A stretch of 64,000 bases of DNA from Blastococcus colisei (GTDB lineage Bacteria; Actinomycetota; Actinomycetes; Mycobacteriales; Geodermatophilaceae). The stretch is taken from NCBI RefSeq assembly GCF_006717095.1, contig NZ_VFQE01000002.1:897853-961852 (forward strand). Reading direction: 5' to 3'. A model generated the notes under the pieces. It had not been told where the DNA came from and did not search any database. It saw nothing but the letters and a program-made list of their open reading frames with translations. The position numbers and the translations under genes are program-made. Shown here in pieces: positions 52,332 through 60,490 of this stretch (the stretch's first letter is position 1; the number at the start of each line of letters is the position of its first letter).

Positions 52332-52393
52332 CTCCGGCAGCACAGGGAACGACGGACGAGCCCGCACCCGCCCCTGGTGCTCGTGACGGGGAC

Positions 52394-52463
52394 GTCGAGC
52401 CGCGCCGCGGAGGGTGGAGCCGCGTCAGCGCGCGGCTCGACAATGCGGCACGCGGCTCCACCC
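52394..52463. terminator. Interleaved inverted repeats between mntH and the response regulator
   Basis: Arm GTCGAGCCGCG (52394-52404) pairs with CGCGGCTCGAC (52431-52441), and arm GGGTGGAGCCGCGT (52412-52425) pairs with ACGCGGCTCCACCC (52450-52463). The two stems interleave, so they form a pseudoknot or exclude each other. All four arms share GAGCCGCG. They lie between convergent genes and should act as a terminator in both directions. Confidence 0.55.
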
Positions 52464-52489
52464 GCAGGAGGACCGGGGCCGGAGCGACC

Positions 52490-53176
52490 TCAGCCCTGCG
52501 CGCGCTGGTCCAGCCCGACCCGGCCGGCCAGCGCGGCCGCCTCCACGCGGCTGGACACGCGGAGCCGCCGCAGCAGGTGCGCCACCAGCCGCTTCGCCGT
52601 CCGCTCGGAGACGTGCAGGGTCGTGGCGATGTCCACCGTCCCGGCGCCGGCGGCGATCAGCCGCCAGAGCCGGCGCTCGTCCGCGGTGAGCTGCCCGGCG
52701 ATCCCCTCGTCCGCCGTGGGCGTCGCGCTCTCGAGCAGGTGACGGAGCAGGGCCTCCGGCAGCACCGACCACCCGTCGAGGACGGCGAGCAGCGGTCCCA
52801 CCAGCGACTCCGGATCGGCCGTCTTGGGCAGGAAGCTGGAGGCGCCCGCGCGCAGGGCCTCGATGGCCGCGTCCTCCTGCGCCATGCCCGACATGGCGAC
52901 GACCCGCACCGTCGGCTCCACCCGGCGGACGGCGGCGATCGCCCGGCTGCCACCCGGTGGTGGCATCTGCACGTCGATGACGGCGACGTCGGCCCGGAAC
53001 CGCTGCACGAGTGCCGCCGCGGCGGAGGCGTCGTCCGTGGTGCCCACCACCCGCACCCGGCCCTCGCTCACCTCGGGCAGGAGCAGGGACAGTCCCCGGG
53101 TGAAAAGTGGGTGGTCGTCCACCACAATCACGTCCAGGGGGTTCCGGCGTGAAACAGCGGCGCCGTCCTCGCCCAT
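52490..53176 (-). CDS. LuxR/NarL-type response regulator
   Basis: 228 residues from ATG 53176. Receiver domain with DDHPLF at 20-25, phosphorylated Asp68 in VAVIDVQMP, and the switch Lys in FLPKTADPESL. The C-terminal LuxR-type helix-turn-helix is short and atypical (ERRLWRLIAAGAGTVDIATTLHVSERTAKRLVAHLLRRLRV). It starts face to face with the kinase-like gene at 53232, and the pair is a likely two-component system. Its targets are unknown; the manganese catalase just beyond is a candidate. Confidence 0.88.
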   Translation of the reverse strand: MGEDGAAVSRRNPLDVIVVDDHPLFTRGLSLLLPEVSEGRVRVVGTTDDASAAAALVQRFRADVAVIDVQMPPPGGSRAIAAVRRVEPTVRVVAMSGMAQEDAAIEALRAGASSFLPKTADPESLVGPLLAVLDGWSVLPEALLRHLLESATPTADEGIAGQLTADERRLWRLIAAGAGTVDIATTLHVSERTAKRLVAHLLRRLRVSSRVEAAALAGRVGLDQRAQG

Positions 53177-53231
53177 GTTCTCCCGCCCGTCCGTGCGTCC
53201 TGGCGTGCTGCTCGCGGGAGCGGAGGTGCCC

Positions 53232-53966
53232 GTGATCCTGGCCCAGCACACCTCTCGCGGACGTCAGCGCGGATTCCTGCCCGCGATGGTCCGCAGGGCC
53301 TGTTCCCGGCTGCGGCGGGCCATCCGCCCCGACCCCGACCAGCTACCGCCCAGCCCCGAGGACGCGCTGCTCCGGGCACTGTGCCACGACATGCGCGGCT
53401 CCCTCACCTGTCTGGAGAGCGCGCTCCACCACCTCGGCCGCACCGAGCCGGCCCGGTCCGACGTCCTCGCCATGGCCCAGGCCCAGGCGTCCCACCTGAC
53501 CTCGCTGCTGCGCACCGCGGAGGCGACCGCCGGGGCACCGCCCCGGCGTCCGGCCGCGGGCCAGCTGCTGCCCGACGTGCTGGCCGCGTCCGTCGCCGCC
53601 TCCGGGCTCCCCCGCCACCAGCTCACCGTGCACCTGGACGAGACGGCGGGCGGCGTGCGGGTCGGCGACGCCCGGCTGCAGCGCATCCTGGTGAACCTCC
53701 TGGAGAACGCCCACCGGCACGGTGGCGGGGCGCCCGTGCGCGTGGGGATCACCAGCGGCGGCGGCTGGGTGGAGTGCGCCGTCACCCAGTCCGGCATCGC
53801 CTCCGAGCGGGTGGTCGGTCACCTCAGCACCAGGCGGCCACCGGCCGATCTCACCGGGCTCGGACTGTGGTCGGTGCAGCAGCAGGCGCGGGAACTGGGC
53901 GGCTGGATCGTCTGGGAGGAGGGCGGCGGGGCGTTCACGCTCCGGGTCCAGCTGCCCGATGACTAG
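53232..53966 (+). CDS. Soluble histidine-kinase-like ATPase
   Basis: About 244 residues. HisKA-like helix ALLRALCHDMRGSLTCLESALHHLG with the H-box His, then an HATPase with N-box NLLENAHRHGGGAPVRVG and the G2-like LTGLGLWSVQQQARELGGWI. There is no sensor domain and no membrane segment. GTG 53232 is picked since GGAGG lies just upstream; GTG 53226, ATG 53286 and an overlapping ATG 53175 are alternatives. Probably the partner of the divergent response regulator; input must come from another protein or the cytosol. Confidence 0.8.
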   Translation: MILAQHTSRGRQRGFLPAMVRRACSRLRRAIRPDPDQLPPSPEDALLRALCHDMRGSLTCLESALHHLGRTEPARSDVLAMAQAQASHLTSLLRTAEATAGAPPRRPAAGQLLPDVLAASVAASGLPRHQLTVHLDETAGGVRVGDARLQRILVNLLENAHRHGGGAPVRVGITSGGGWVECAVTQSGIASERVVGHLSTRRPPADLTGLGLWSVQQQARELGGWIVWEEGGGAFTLRVQLPDD

Positions 53967-54128
53967 GCCCCCGTGCAGGGGTCCGCCGCGAGCGTGCGAG
54001 CGGTGGAGGGCACGGGGGTCCTCTTATTGGCACCGGGGGGCCACCGGACGGCACGGGCAGGCCATCGGGCGCGGGCAGAACGTCGGTGTGCCCGCGAACG
54101 CGGGTGCTTCGACGCAGAGGGAGAACCC

Positions 54129-54992
54129 GTGTTCACGCACACTCACGCGCTGCAGTACGAGGCCAAGCCCGACGGTCCCGACCCGGCCTTCGCCCGCCGC
54201 CTCCAGGAGGTCCTCGGCGGGCAGTGGGGCGAGATGACCGTCGCCACCCAGTACCTGCTGCAGGGCTGGAACTGCCGGCTCCCCGGCAAGTACAAGGACA
54301 TGCTGCTGGCCATCGGCACCGAGGAACTGGCCCACGTCGAGATCCTCGTGACGATGATCGACCGGCTCCTGGACCACCAGCCGCTCAAGCCGGACTCGGC
54401 CGACCGGACCAACGAGGCCGCGGCCGGCTACGGGCAGTCCAATCCGCAGCACGCCATCGTCAACGGTGGCGGCGCCTATCTCCGCGACAGCATGGGGCTC
54501 CCGTGGAGCGGCGGCTACGTCACCGCCAGCGGCAACCTGATGGCCGACTTCAACTACAACGCGACCGCCGAGATGATGGGGCGGCTGCAGGTCGCCCGGC
54601 TCTACAACATGACCGACGACCCGGGAGTGAAGGAGACGCTGCGGTTCCTGCTCGCCCGGGACCACTACCACCAGATGCAGTGGCTGAAGGCCATCGAGGA
54701 ACTGAAGGTGGACGGGCTGGAGAACATCCCCGTGCCGGAGGCGTTCCCGATGGACGAGGAGCCGGGCGAGTTCGGCTACCTCTTCCTCGACGCCTCCGAC
54801 GGCCCGGACGCCGCCGCCGGGTCGTGGGCGAGCGGCCCGGCGATCGACGGCTCGGGCAGGAACCTCGGTTCGGCGCCGATCGAGGCCACCGCCGACGCCC
54901 CCATCCTGCCGCCGGGCGACCCGCGGCTGTACGGCACCCCGCCGGTGCCGGGCGAGGGGCTGCTGCAGAAGGCCAAGGACCTGCTCAAGTGA
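54129..54992 (+). CDS. Manganese catalase
   Basis: 287 residues, di-manganese catalase that splits hydrogen peroxide. With GTG 54129 as residue 1, the metal ligands fall at Glu35, Glu66, His69, Glu148 and His181, the numbering known from the Lactiplantibacillus plantarum enzyme, which supports this start; GGGAG lies eight bases upstream. The C-terminal 60 residues are Pro/Gly-rich and probably wrap a neighbouring subunit. Manganese supply by mntH (51036) fits this enzyme. Confidence 0.95.
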   Translation: MFTHTHALQYEAKPDGPDPAFARRLQEVLGGQWGEMTVATQYLLQGWNCRLPGKYKDMLLAIGTEELAHVEILVTMIDRLLDHQPLKPDSADRTNEAAAGYGQSNPQHAIVNGGGAYLRDSMGLPWSGGYVTASGNLMADFNYNATAEMMGRLQVARLYNMTDDPGVKETLRFLLARDHYHQMQWLKAIEELKVDGLENIPVPEAFPMDEEPGEFGYLFLDASDGPDAAAGSWASGPAIDGSGRNLGSAPIEATADAPILPPGDPRLYGTPPVPGEGLLQKAKDLLK

Positions 54993-55086
54993 GCTGACCG
55001 CACCACTGCGCCGTCGCCGTGCCGGTGGCCCGTCCCTCGCAGGGCAGGCCGCCGGCCCGGCGGGACGCCTCCCCGGAGGTCTCACC

Positions 55087-55380
55087 GTGCACCTGCACCT
55101 GCCCCACCTGCCCCACCTGCCCCACCTGCCCGTTGCCGCCGTCCTGCTCTCGATGGTCTACGCGTCCGCGATCGCCGTCGCGCTCGCGAACCCGGGCCGG
55201 CCGACCCTCGCCGGTCTCGTCGTCCTCGCGGGCCTGACCGCCCGCTGGATCGCGCACGCCCGGCGCCACGTCCGGGGTGCGCGCCCCGTCCAGGTCGCCG
55301 TCGCCGACACCGCCGTCGCGGTGGACGCCGTCCTGTCCGCCGACCCTGAAGCGGCTGCTGCCCGCGCCGCCGCAGCCTGA
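55087..55380 (+). CDS. Small membrane protein with an N-terminal His-Leu-Pro repeat
   Basis: 97 residues from GTG 55087, with GGAGG ten bases upstream. It begins MHLHLPHLPHLPHLP, encoded by a perfect 9-base tandem repeat (CCCCACCTG), followed by one or two hydrophobic helices (VAAVLLSMVYASAIAVALA, TLAGLVVLAGLTARWIA) and an Ala/Val-rich tail. No family is recognised. It follows manganese catalase by about 90 bp and may be co-transcribed. The histidines could bind metal; this is speculation. Confidence 0.6.
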   Translation: MHLHLPHLPHLPHLPVAAVLLSMVYASAIAVALANPGRPTLAGLVVLAGLTARWIAHARRHVRGARPVQVAVADTAVAVDAVLSADPEAAAARAAAA

Positions 55381-55398
55381 CCCGTCGGAGCCGCCGTG

Positions 55399-55438
55399 TG
55401 GTGGCGAGTACCGCGGCGAACCGCGGTACTCGCCACCA
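55399..55438. terminator. Strong bidirectional hairpin
   Basis: A perfect 18-bp stem (half TGGTGGCGAGTACCGCGG) with the loop CGAA, between the convergent small membrane protein gene and the lipoprotein gene. Clear terminator for both. Confidence 0.85.
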
Positions 55439-55451
55439 TCCGGCGGTCGGC

Positions 55452-57749
55452 TCAGTCCTCGGTGAGGAGCGACCCGTAGTCGGCCAGCAGCCAGATCTCG
55501 GGCGACGACGTCGAGTTCGCGGCCACGAGCAGACCGCCGTCCCCGTCGGGCATGATGTCCACCCCGGTCAGCGGCCGGGACGACGGCACGGCCACCGGCC
55601 GCCAGCTGCGAGCGTCGGTCGACAGCCAGACCACGGCACCGCGCTGTCCGTCGGCGGTGAGGGTGCCGGCCGCGGCGAACCCGCCGTCGACGACCCGGAT
55701 CGTCCCGAACTCCTCGCCGCGCTTCCCGAGCTCCGTAGTCTCGAACGCGGTGCCGTCGGTGGTGGACCACACGGTCGGTCGCCCGCCACTGGTGCCCTGG
55801 ACGACCGTCGTGCCGTCGACCGTGGTGCACGAGGTGAAATCGCCGTAGACGTCGCCGAAGGACGCCTGGTCGACCCGGTGCCACTGGCCGGCCGTGCCGT
55901 GCCAGGCGACCGGACGCGACTGCGCGCCGTCCTCCTCACCGCCGACGACCAGCACGTCGCCGCCCGGCAGGGCGCAGGCGCCACCCGCCCAGCTGTTCCC
56001 GACGGCCGCGGCGAACGGGCCGTCGGCAGCGGCCCAGGTCAGACCGTCGGCCGAGGTCCAGACGCCGGCCCGCTGCTGGGTGCCGGCGTTGGTGTCGGCA
56101 CGGCGCACGCCCGCACCGACCCACGCGCCCTCGACCGAGGCAACGGACTGGACCCAGTCGGCGCCGGAGTTCGCCAGTGTGGCCGGTGCCCACGGCGCCG
56201 TCTCGCCGGTCCGGAACCAGCCCTGGAGGACCGACTCGCGGCCGCCGTCCGGGGCAGTGATCGACCCGCTGCCGATGACCACGCCGGCATCGTCGGGGTT
56301 GCTGGCGGCGACCAGGGTGCTCAGCTGCTCGGTCCCGGCCGGGTCCCACGGGCTCTCGACGACCGACCGGTCCTCGACGGCGTACCGCGCCAGCTGGTTG
56401 CTCTGCCACCAGCCGCCGTTGCCGGTGGCCTCGGTGACCAGGGTGTAGCCGATGAGCGCCGGCGCAGCGTCCGGGTCGAGGAACCCGGGCCAGTTCACGC
56501 CGTCGTCCATCGTGCCGAGTTCCCGGACGATGGGGTTGTAGCGGCCCCCTTCGGTGAGTTCCCCGATCCGCGCGGCATTGCGCACGGACTGGGTCAGGAG
56601 CACCGTGCCGTCGTCCTGGACGGCGACCGTACCGCCGACGCCCTGCACGTCCCAGTCCGTGGTCGAGCCTGCCACCGACCAGCTGCCGGACGGATCGCGG
56701 GAGACGATCCCGTAGCGCAGCCGGTATTCCGTGGCGATGGGTGCCACGAGCCGGTCGGCACCCGCCGAGGGAGCACCCAGCCAGAAGTTCTCCCCCTCGC
56801 GGGGGGCCAAGCCGTCCCGGTCCCCGTCGAGCGCGGGCAGCGCCTCGGCGGCCCAGGTGCTGCCGTCGGGCGAGGACCAGGCGGTGGCGTACCTCGTCCC
56901 GGCCGCGTCGCTCTGGTAGCCGGTCGCCACGAAGACCCCGTTCTGGACGGCGACACCATGGACGACGGCCGGCCCGGCGACCGGGCCCAGGGCCACGGCC
57001 CAGGTGGCGCCACCGTCGGTGGAGCTGTAGACCAGCGGCTCGCTGCTCCGACCCGACTGGGAGGCGCCGGCCACGACGGTCACCGTCTCCCCTGCCGCGG
57101 CCATCCCGTAGATGCCGTCCAGCTCGCGGCCGTCGGGCGGGGCGGGCAGGTCGACCAGCTCGCCGTCCTCCCCGGCGAGGACCAGCGCCGGCCGCAGGTC
57201 GGCATCGCGGCCCGCGAGCAGCAGCCGCTGACCGACGACGGTGGCGGCACCGGGCTGGAACGCCCGCTCGGCCGCCGCCTCCGGCAGCTCGGCCTTCGAC
57301 CAGGAGGTGCGGTCGGTCGAGGTCACCAGGAACGGGTCGACCGGGTCGCCGGCTGCCCAGGTCCAGCCCGCCACCCAGGTCCGTGATCCGTCGGTGGCGA
57401 TCGCACTCACGCCCGCGGCCCGGTCCTCGGGCAGCGGCAGATCCACCCAGCGCCAGCCGTTGCCGTCCTCGGTCCAGACCCGGGCGCGGTCGCGCTCGCC
57501 GGGCTCCGCCGCCACGCCGGCGACGAGCCACGGCAGCTCGCCCGAGCGGCCCAGCGTCTGGCCGAACGAGACGCGCTCACCGGCCAGCCGGGCGCTCTCG
57601 GGCAGGGACGCCTGGGTCCACTGCGCCCGCTCGTCGAGGGTCGACTCGAGGCCGGAGCCGTCGCTGCAGGCGGCGAGAGTGAGGGCCAGCAGCGCGACGG
57701 TGGTCACGAGGACCGGCCGGTGGAGGGCCGAGGGGACTGCTCGGTACAC
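55452..57749 (-). CDS. Large secreted lipoprotein with beta-propeller/sialidase-like repeats, function unknown
   Basis: 765 residues from GTG 57749, with AAGGAG seven bases upstream. Signal peptide with lipobox LTLAACSD. The mature protein has many repeats of the kind found in BNR/WD-like propellers: SSTDGGATWAVALGPV, SSPDGSTWAAEALPAL, TSADGLTWAAADGPF, STTDGTAFETTELG, STDARSWRPVAVP. These Asp-box-like motifs (S-x-D-G-x-T-W) suggest two propellers. No catalytic set of a sialidase can be seen, so binding or scaffolding outside the membrane is likelier. It stands alone. Confidence 0.8.
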   Translation of the reverse strand: MYRAVPSALHRPVLVTTVALLALTLAACSDGSGLESTLDERAQWTQASLPESARLAGERVSFGQTLGRSGELPWLVAGVAAEPGERDRARVWTEDGNGWRWVDLPLPEDRAAGVSAIATDGSRTWVAGWTWAAGDPVDPFLVTSTDRTSWSKAELPEAAAERAFQPGAATVVGQRLLLAGRDADLRPALVLAGEDGELVDLPAPPDGRELDGIYGMAAAGETVTVVAGASQSGRSSEPLVYSSTDGGATWAVALGPVAGPAVVHGVAVQNGVFVATGYQSDAAGTRYATAWSSPDGSTWAAEALPALDGDRDGLAPREGENFWLGAPSAGADRLVAPIATEYRLRYGIVSRDPSGSWSVAGSTTDWDVQGVGGTVAVQDDGTVLLTQSVRNAARIGELTEGGRYNPIVRELGTMDDGVNWPGFLDPDAAPALIGYTLVTEATGNGGWWQSNQLARYAVEDRSVVESPWDPAGTEQLSTLVAASNPDDAGVVIGSGSITAPDGGRESVLQGWFRTGETAPWAPATLANSGADWVQSVASVEGAWVGAGVRRADTNAGTQQRAGVWTSADGLTWAAADGPFAAAVGNSWAGGACALPGGDVLVVGGEEDGAQSRPVAWHGTAGQWHRVDQASFGDVYGDFTSCTTVDGTTVVQGTSGGRPTVWSTTDGTAFETTELGKRGEEFGTIRVVDGGFAAAGTLTADGQRGAVVWLSTDARSWRPVAVPSSRPLTGVDIMPDGDGGLLVAANSTSSPEIWLLADYGSLLTED

Positions 57750-57906
57750 GGAAAGCTCCTTCGGAAGACGTACGTCCGCCTTCGGCCTTCCCGCGGCAAT
57801 AGTTGATGTTGCTCGGCAGCGTCTCACCCCGAAGGGTTCCGGAACTGAGACGTAACGCACGAGGTGCCACGAGCCTGCGAGTGGTGGGGAGGAGCCGGGC
57901 CCTTCT

Positions 57907-57984
57907 TCAGTGCTGGACGGCCTTCTCCGCCCCGATGCCGGTGAAGACCCGCACCTCGAGTCGGCCCACGTGGCCTCGTCGGGG
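57907..57984 (-). pseudogene. Fragment: decayed copy of the 3' end of the acetate symporter gene
   Basis: About 78 bases match 58251-58329 at roughly 74 positions, including the stop codon. The fragment encodes RPDEATWA and then, after a one-base deletion (CTCGAG-TCGG in place of CTCGAGCTCGG), a shifted version of LEVRxFTGIGAEKAVQH. The likeness ends sharply upstream. It is the remnant of a second symporter copy or of a local duplication. Confidence 0.8.
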
Positions 57985-58149
57985 CGGCCCTTCGGCGGAC
58001 GTCGCCGTACTGGCGCCGGACGCCGCGCCGGCCTCCGCGCCCGCCGCGCCCGCGTGAGGGCCCGGTCATCCGCGTGCTCCCCGCCGTCGCTGCTCAGCGG
58101 CCGCGGGCGTACGCGCGCCGCCGCCCTCACCCCGGCCCCGCGAAACGCG

Positions 58150-58185
58150 CGAGGCGCGCGCCCCCGGCAGGGGACGCGCGCCTCG
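58150..58185. terminator. Hairpin downstream of the acetate symporter gene
   Basis: CGAGGCGCGCG (58150-58160) pairs with CGCGCGCCTCG (58175-58185), with CCCC/GGGG pairing further inside. It lies 65 bp past the symporter stop and should end that transcript. Confidence 0.7.
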
Positions 58186-58250
58186 GCTCAGGCCCCTGTC
58201 CCGGGTCCCGCCCTGAGCGTGCGGAGGATGGGAAAGGACGGGGTCCTGCG

Positions 58251-59861
58251 TCAGTGCTGGACGGCCTTCTCCGCCCCGATGCCGGTGAAGGCCCGCACCT
58301 CGAGCTCGGCCCACTTGGCCTCGTCGGGCTTGTCCTTCGAGATCACCGTGCCCAGCCAGCCCAGGAAGAACGAGGCCGGGATCGACACGAGGCCGGGGTT
58401 GCGGAGCGGGAACCAGGCGAAGTCCACGCCGGGGAACATCGAGGTCTCCGCGCCGGAGACGACCGGCGAGAAGAGGATGAGCCCGATGCAGATGATCAGC
58501 CCGCCGTAGATCGACCACAGCGCGCCCTGGGTGGTGAACCGCTTCCAGAACAGCGTGTAGAGGATCGTCGGCAGGTTCGCCGAGGCGGCCACCGCGAAGG
58601 CCAGCGCCACCAGGAAGGCGATGTTCAGACCTGCCTGGAGCGCGAGGATGCCGAGGCCGATCGAGATCGCACCGATGACGACGGCCGTGACCCGGGCGAC
58701 CTTGACCTCGCCGTTCGGCGGCACGTTCCCCTTCTTGATCACCGATGCGTAGACGTCGTGGGCGAACGACGCGGATGCGGTGATCGTCAGGCCCGCGACC
58801 ACGGCGAGGATCGTGGCGAAGGCGACGCCGGCGATGATCCCCAGCAGCACGGTGCCGCCCAGCTCGAAGGCGAGCAGCGGTGCCGCCGAGTTGACCCCAC
58901 CGGGTGCCGCGAGAACCGTTTCCGCGCCGACCAGCGCCCCGGCGCCGTAGCCGATGACCAGGCTGAACAGGTAGAAGATGCCGATCAGCCAGATCGCCCA
59001 GACCACCGAGCGGCGGGCGTCCTTCGCCGTCGGCACCGTGTAGAAGCGCATCAGCACGTGCGGCAGACCCGCGGTGCCGAGAACCAGCGCCAGCGCCAGA
59101 CTGATGAAGTCGAGCTGGGTGGTGCCGCTGAGCCCGTACTGGGCGCCCGGCTCGAGCACCCCCTGGCCACCGTCCGCGGCCGCCCCACCCAGCAGGGCCG
59201 ACAGGCTGAAGCCGTACTCGGCGAGGGTCCACACCGTGATCACGAGGGCGCCGGCGACGAGCAGCGCGGCCTTGATCATCTGAACGTAGGTGGTGCCCCG
59301 CATGCCCCCGACGAGCACGTAGAAGATCATCAGCGCGCCCACCAGGGTGACGACCAGCGCCTCGGCCAGATCGCCGCTGACGCCGAGGAGCAGGGCGACC
59401 AGACCGCCGGCGCCCGACATCTGCGCCAGCAGGTAGAACAGCGACACCGCCAGGGTCGAGATCGCCGCCGCCGTCCGCACCGGTCCCTGCCGCATCCGGA
59501 AGGCGAGGACGTCGGCCATGGTGAACCGGGCGGTGTTGCGCATCAGCTCGGCGACCAGCAGCAGCGCCACCAGCCAGGCGACGAGGAAGCCGATCGAGTA
59601 CAGGAAGCCGTCGTAGCCGTAGACGGCGATGGCGCCCGCGATACCGAGGAAGGACGCTGCCGACAGGTAGTCACCCGCGATCGCCAGGCCGTTCTGCGTC
59701 CCGGTGATGTTCCGCCCGGCCGCGTAGTAGTCCGCCGCGCTCTTGTTGTTGCGGCTGGCCCGGAACGTGATGAAGAGGGTGACCGCGACGAAGGCACCGA
59801 AGATCGAGATGTTGATCGCCGGACTGCCGATGGTGGCGTCGGCGGCGAGGACGTCAGGCAC
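58251..59861 (-). CDS. actP: Cation/acetate symporter (SSS family)
   Basis: 536 residues, about 13 helices. Sodium:solute symporter marks: YYAAGRNITGTQNGLAIAGDYLSAASFLGIAG, the GGMRGTTYVQMIKA loop, and TAGLPHVLMRFYTVPTAKDARRSV. This pattern matches ActP/MctC carriers of acetate, propionate or pyruvate. GTG 59861 overlaps the DUF485 gene by eight bases, the usual DUF485-actP operon. A CRP/GlxR-like site lies before that gene. A second SSS gene and a LytTR two-component system follow upstream. Confidence 0.93.
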   Translation of the reverse strand: MPDVLAADATIGSPAINISIFGAFVAVTLFITFRASRNNKSAADYYAAGRNITGTQNGLAIAGDYLSAASFLGIAGAIAVYGYDGFLYSIGFLVAWLVALLLVAELMRNTARFTMADVLAFRMRQGPVRTAAAISTLAVSLFYLLAQMSGAGGLVALLLGVSGDLAEALVVTLVGALMIFYVLVGGMRGTTYVQMIKAALLVAGALVITVWTLAEYGFSLSALLGGAAADGGQGVLEPGAQYGLSGTTQLDFISLALALVLGTAGLPHVLMRFYTVPTAKDARRSVVWAIWLIGIFYLFSLVIGYGAGALVGAETVLAAPGGVNSAAPLLAFELGGTVLLGIIAGVAFATILAVVAGLTITASASFAHDVYASVIKKGNVPPNGEVKVARVTAVVIGAISIGLGILALQAGLNIAFLVALAFAVAASANLPTILYTLFWKRFTTQGALWSIYGGLIICIGLILFSPVVSGAETSMFPGVDFAWFPLRNPGLVSIPASFFLGWLGTVISKDKPDEAKWAELEVRAFTGIGAEKAVQH

Positions 59862-60246
59862 GCGTGGCTCCCCGGGGCGTCGTGTCGGCGCCGGTGGTGC
59901 CCGGTGCGAACTCGTGGGCCTCGAGGCGCTCGCGCATCTCGTCGGCGATCGGGTCGGTGCGCTTGTTGGCGTGGGCCACGTAGAGGTGGGTGATGACGAA
60001 CGTCGACACGAACTGCGCCAGCCCCAGCAGGATGCCGACGTTCACGTTGCCGAACACCTGCGTGGACATGAAGTCGGTGGCGTACGTCGACAGCAGCACG
60101 TACAGCAGGTACCAGACCAGGAACGCGACGGTCATGGGGAAGGCGAAACTGCGGAACCGCTTCTTCAGCTCGACGAACTCCGGTGAGTCCTGAGCGGCGC
60201 GGTACTCCTCCGGCGTCAGTAGTCGTCGTTCCGTGGACTCGGTCAA
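59854..60246 (-). CDS. DUF485 membrane protein, partner of the acetate symporter
   Basis: 130 residues with two helices (FPMTVAFLVWYLLYVLLSTYA and VGILLGLAQFVSTFVITHLYVAHANK) and the family's SPEFVELKKRFRSFAFPM before the first. It starts at TTG 60246, chosen because AGGAGG lies seven bases upstream and no other start fits. DUF485 proteins are nearly always encoded just before ActP-type symporters and are thought to help their function or folding. Confidence 0.92.
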   Translation of the reverse strand: MTESTERRLLTPEEYRAAQDSPEFVELKKRFRSFAFPMTVAFLVWYLLYVLLSTYATDFMSTQVFGNVNVGILLGLAQFVSTFVITHLYVAHANKRTDPIADEMRERLEAHEFAPGTTGADTTPRGATRA

Positions 60247-60299
60247 GGTGCGGCCTCCTGGTCAGAGTCGGGCTGATCGTCCACGCAGCGGTGCACGAC

Positions 60300-60315
60300 T
60301 GTGAGCGCTGTCACG
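60300..60315. promoter_or_regulatory. CRP/GlxR-like site upstream of the DUF485-symporter operon
   Basis: TGTGAGCGCTGTCACG follows the TGTGA-N6-TCACA plan with one end base changed. It lies 54 bases before the TTG start. In corynebacteria the CRP-type regulator GlxR acts on acetate genes, so carbon-source control here is plausible. Confidence 0.55.
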
Positions 60316-60490
60316 CTAGGAGTCACATCCTGAAGCGTGGAGGGGCAGATGGCGATGCTGCGCTGAGCGGCGACCGTCAGTCGGCGTACGGCAGGTCCTG
60401 CGGGACGAGCGGTCGCGAAGCGAAGGCGGCGTCAGGTGCGGGTGCAGATGACAGCGGCGCACCCGGGCCGGTCGCTGACCCCAGACGAGT

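Larger units (their letters stand above)
57750..58250. other. Non-coding gap with a gene fragment and a hairpin
   Basis: About 500 bp without an intact gene. 57750-57830 should hold the lipoprotein promoter (CAATAGTTGATGTT near 57797 is the AT-richest part). 57907-57984 is a broken copy of the end of the acetate symporter gene. 58150-58185 is a terminator hairpin. 57985-58149 is extremely GC-rich and shows nothing else. Confidence 0.6.

Noticed and set aside
55087..55135. CCCCACCTG repeats as a CRISPR-like array
   Set aside because: Units are 9 bases with no spacers and keep a reading frame that begins after a good ribosome site.
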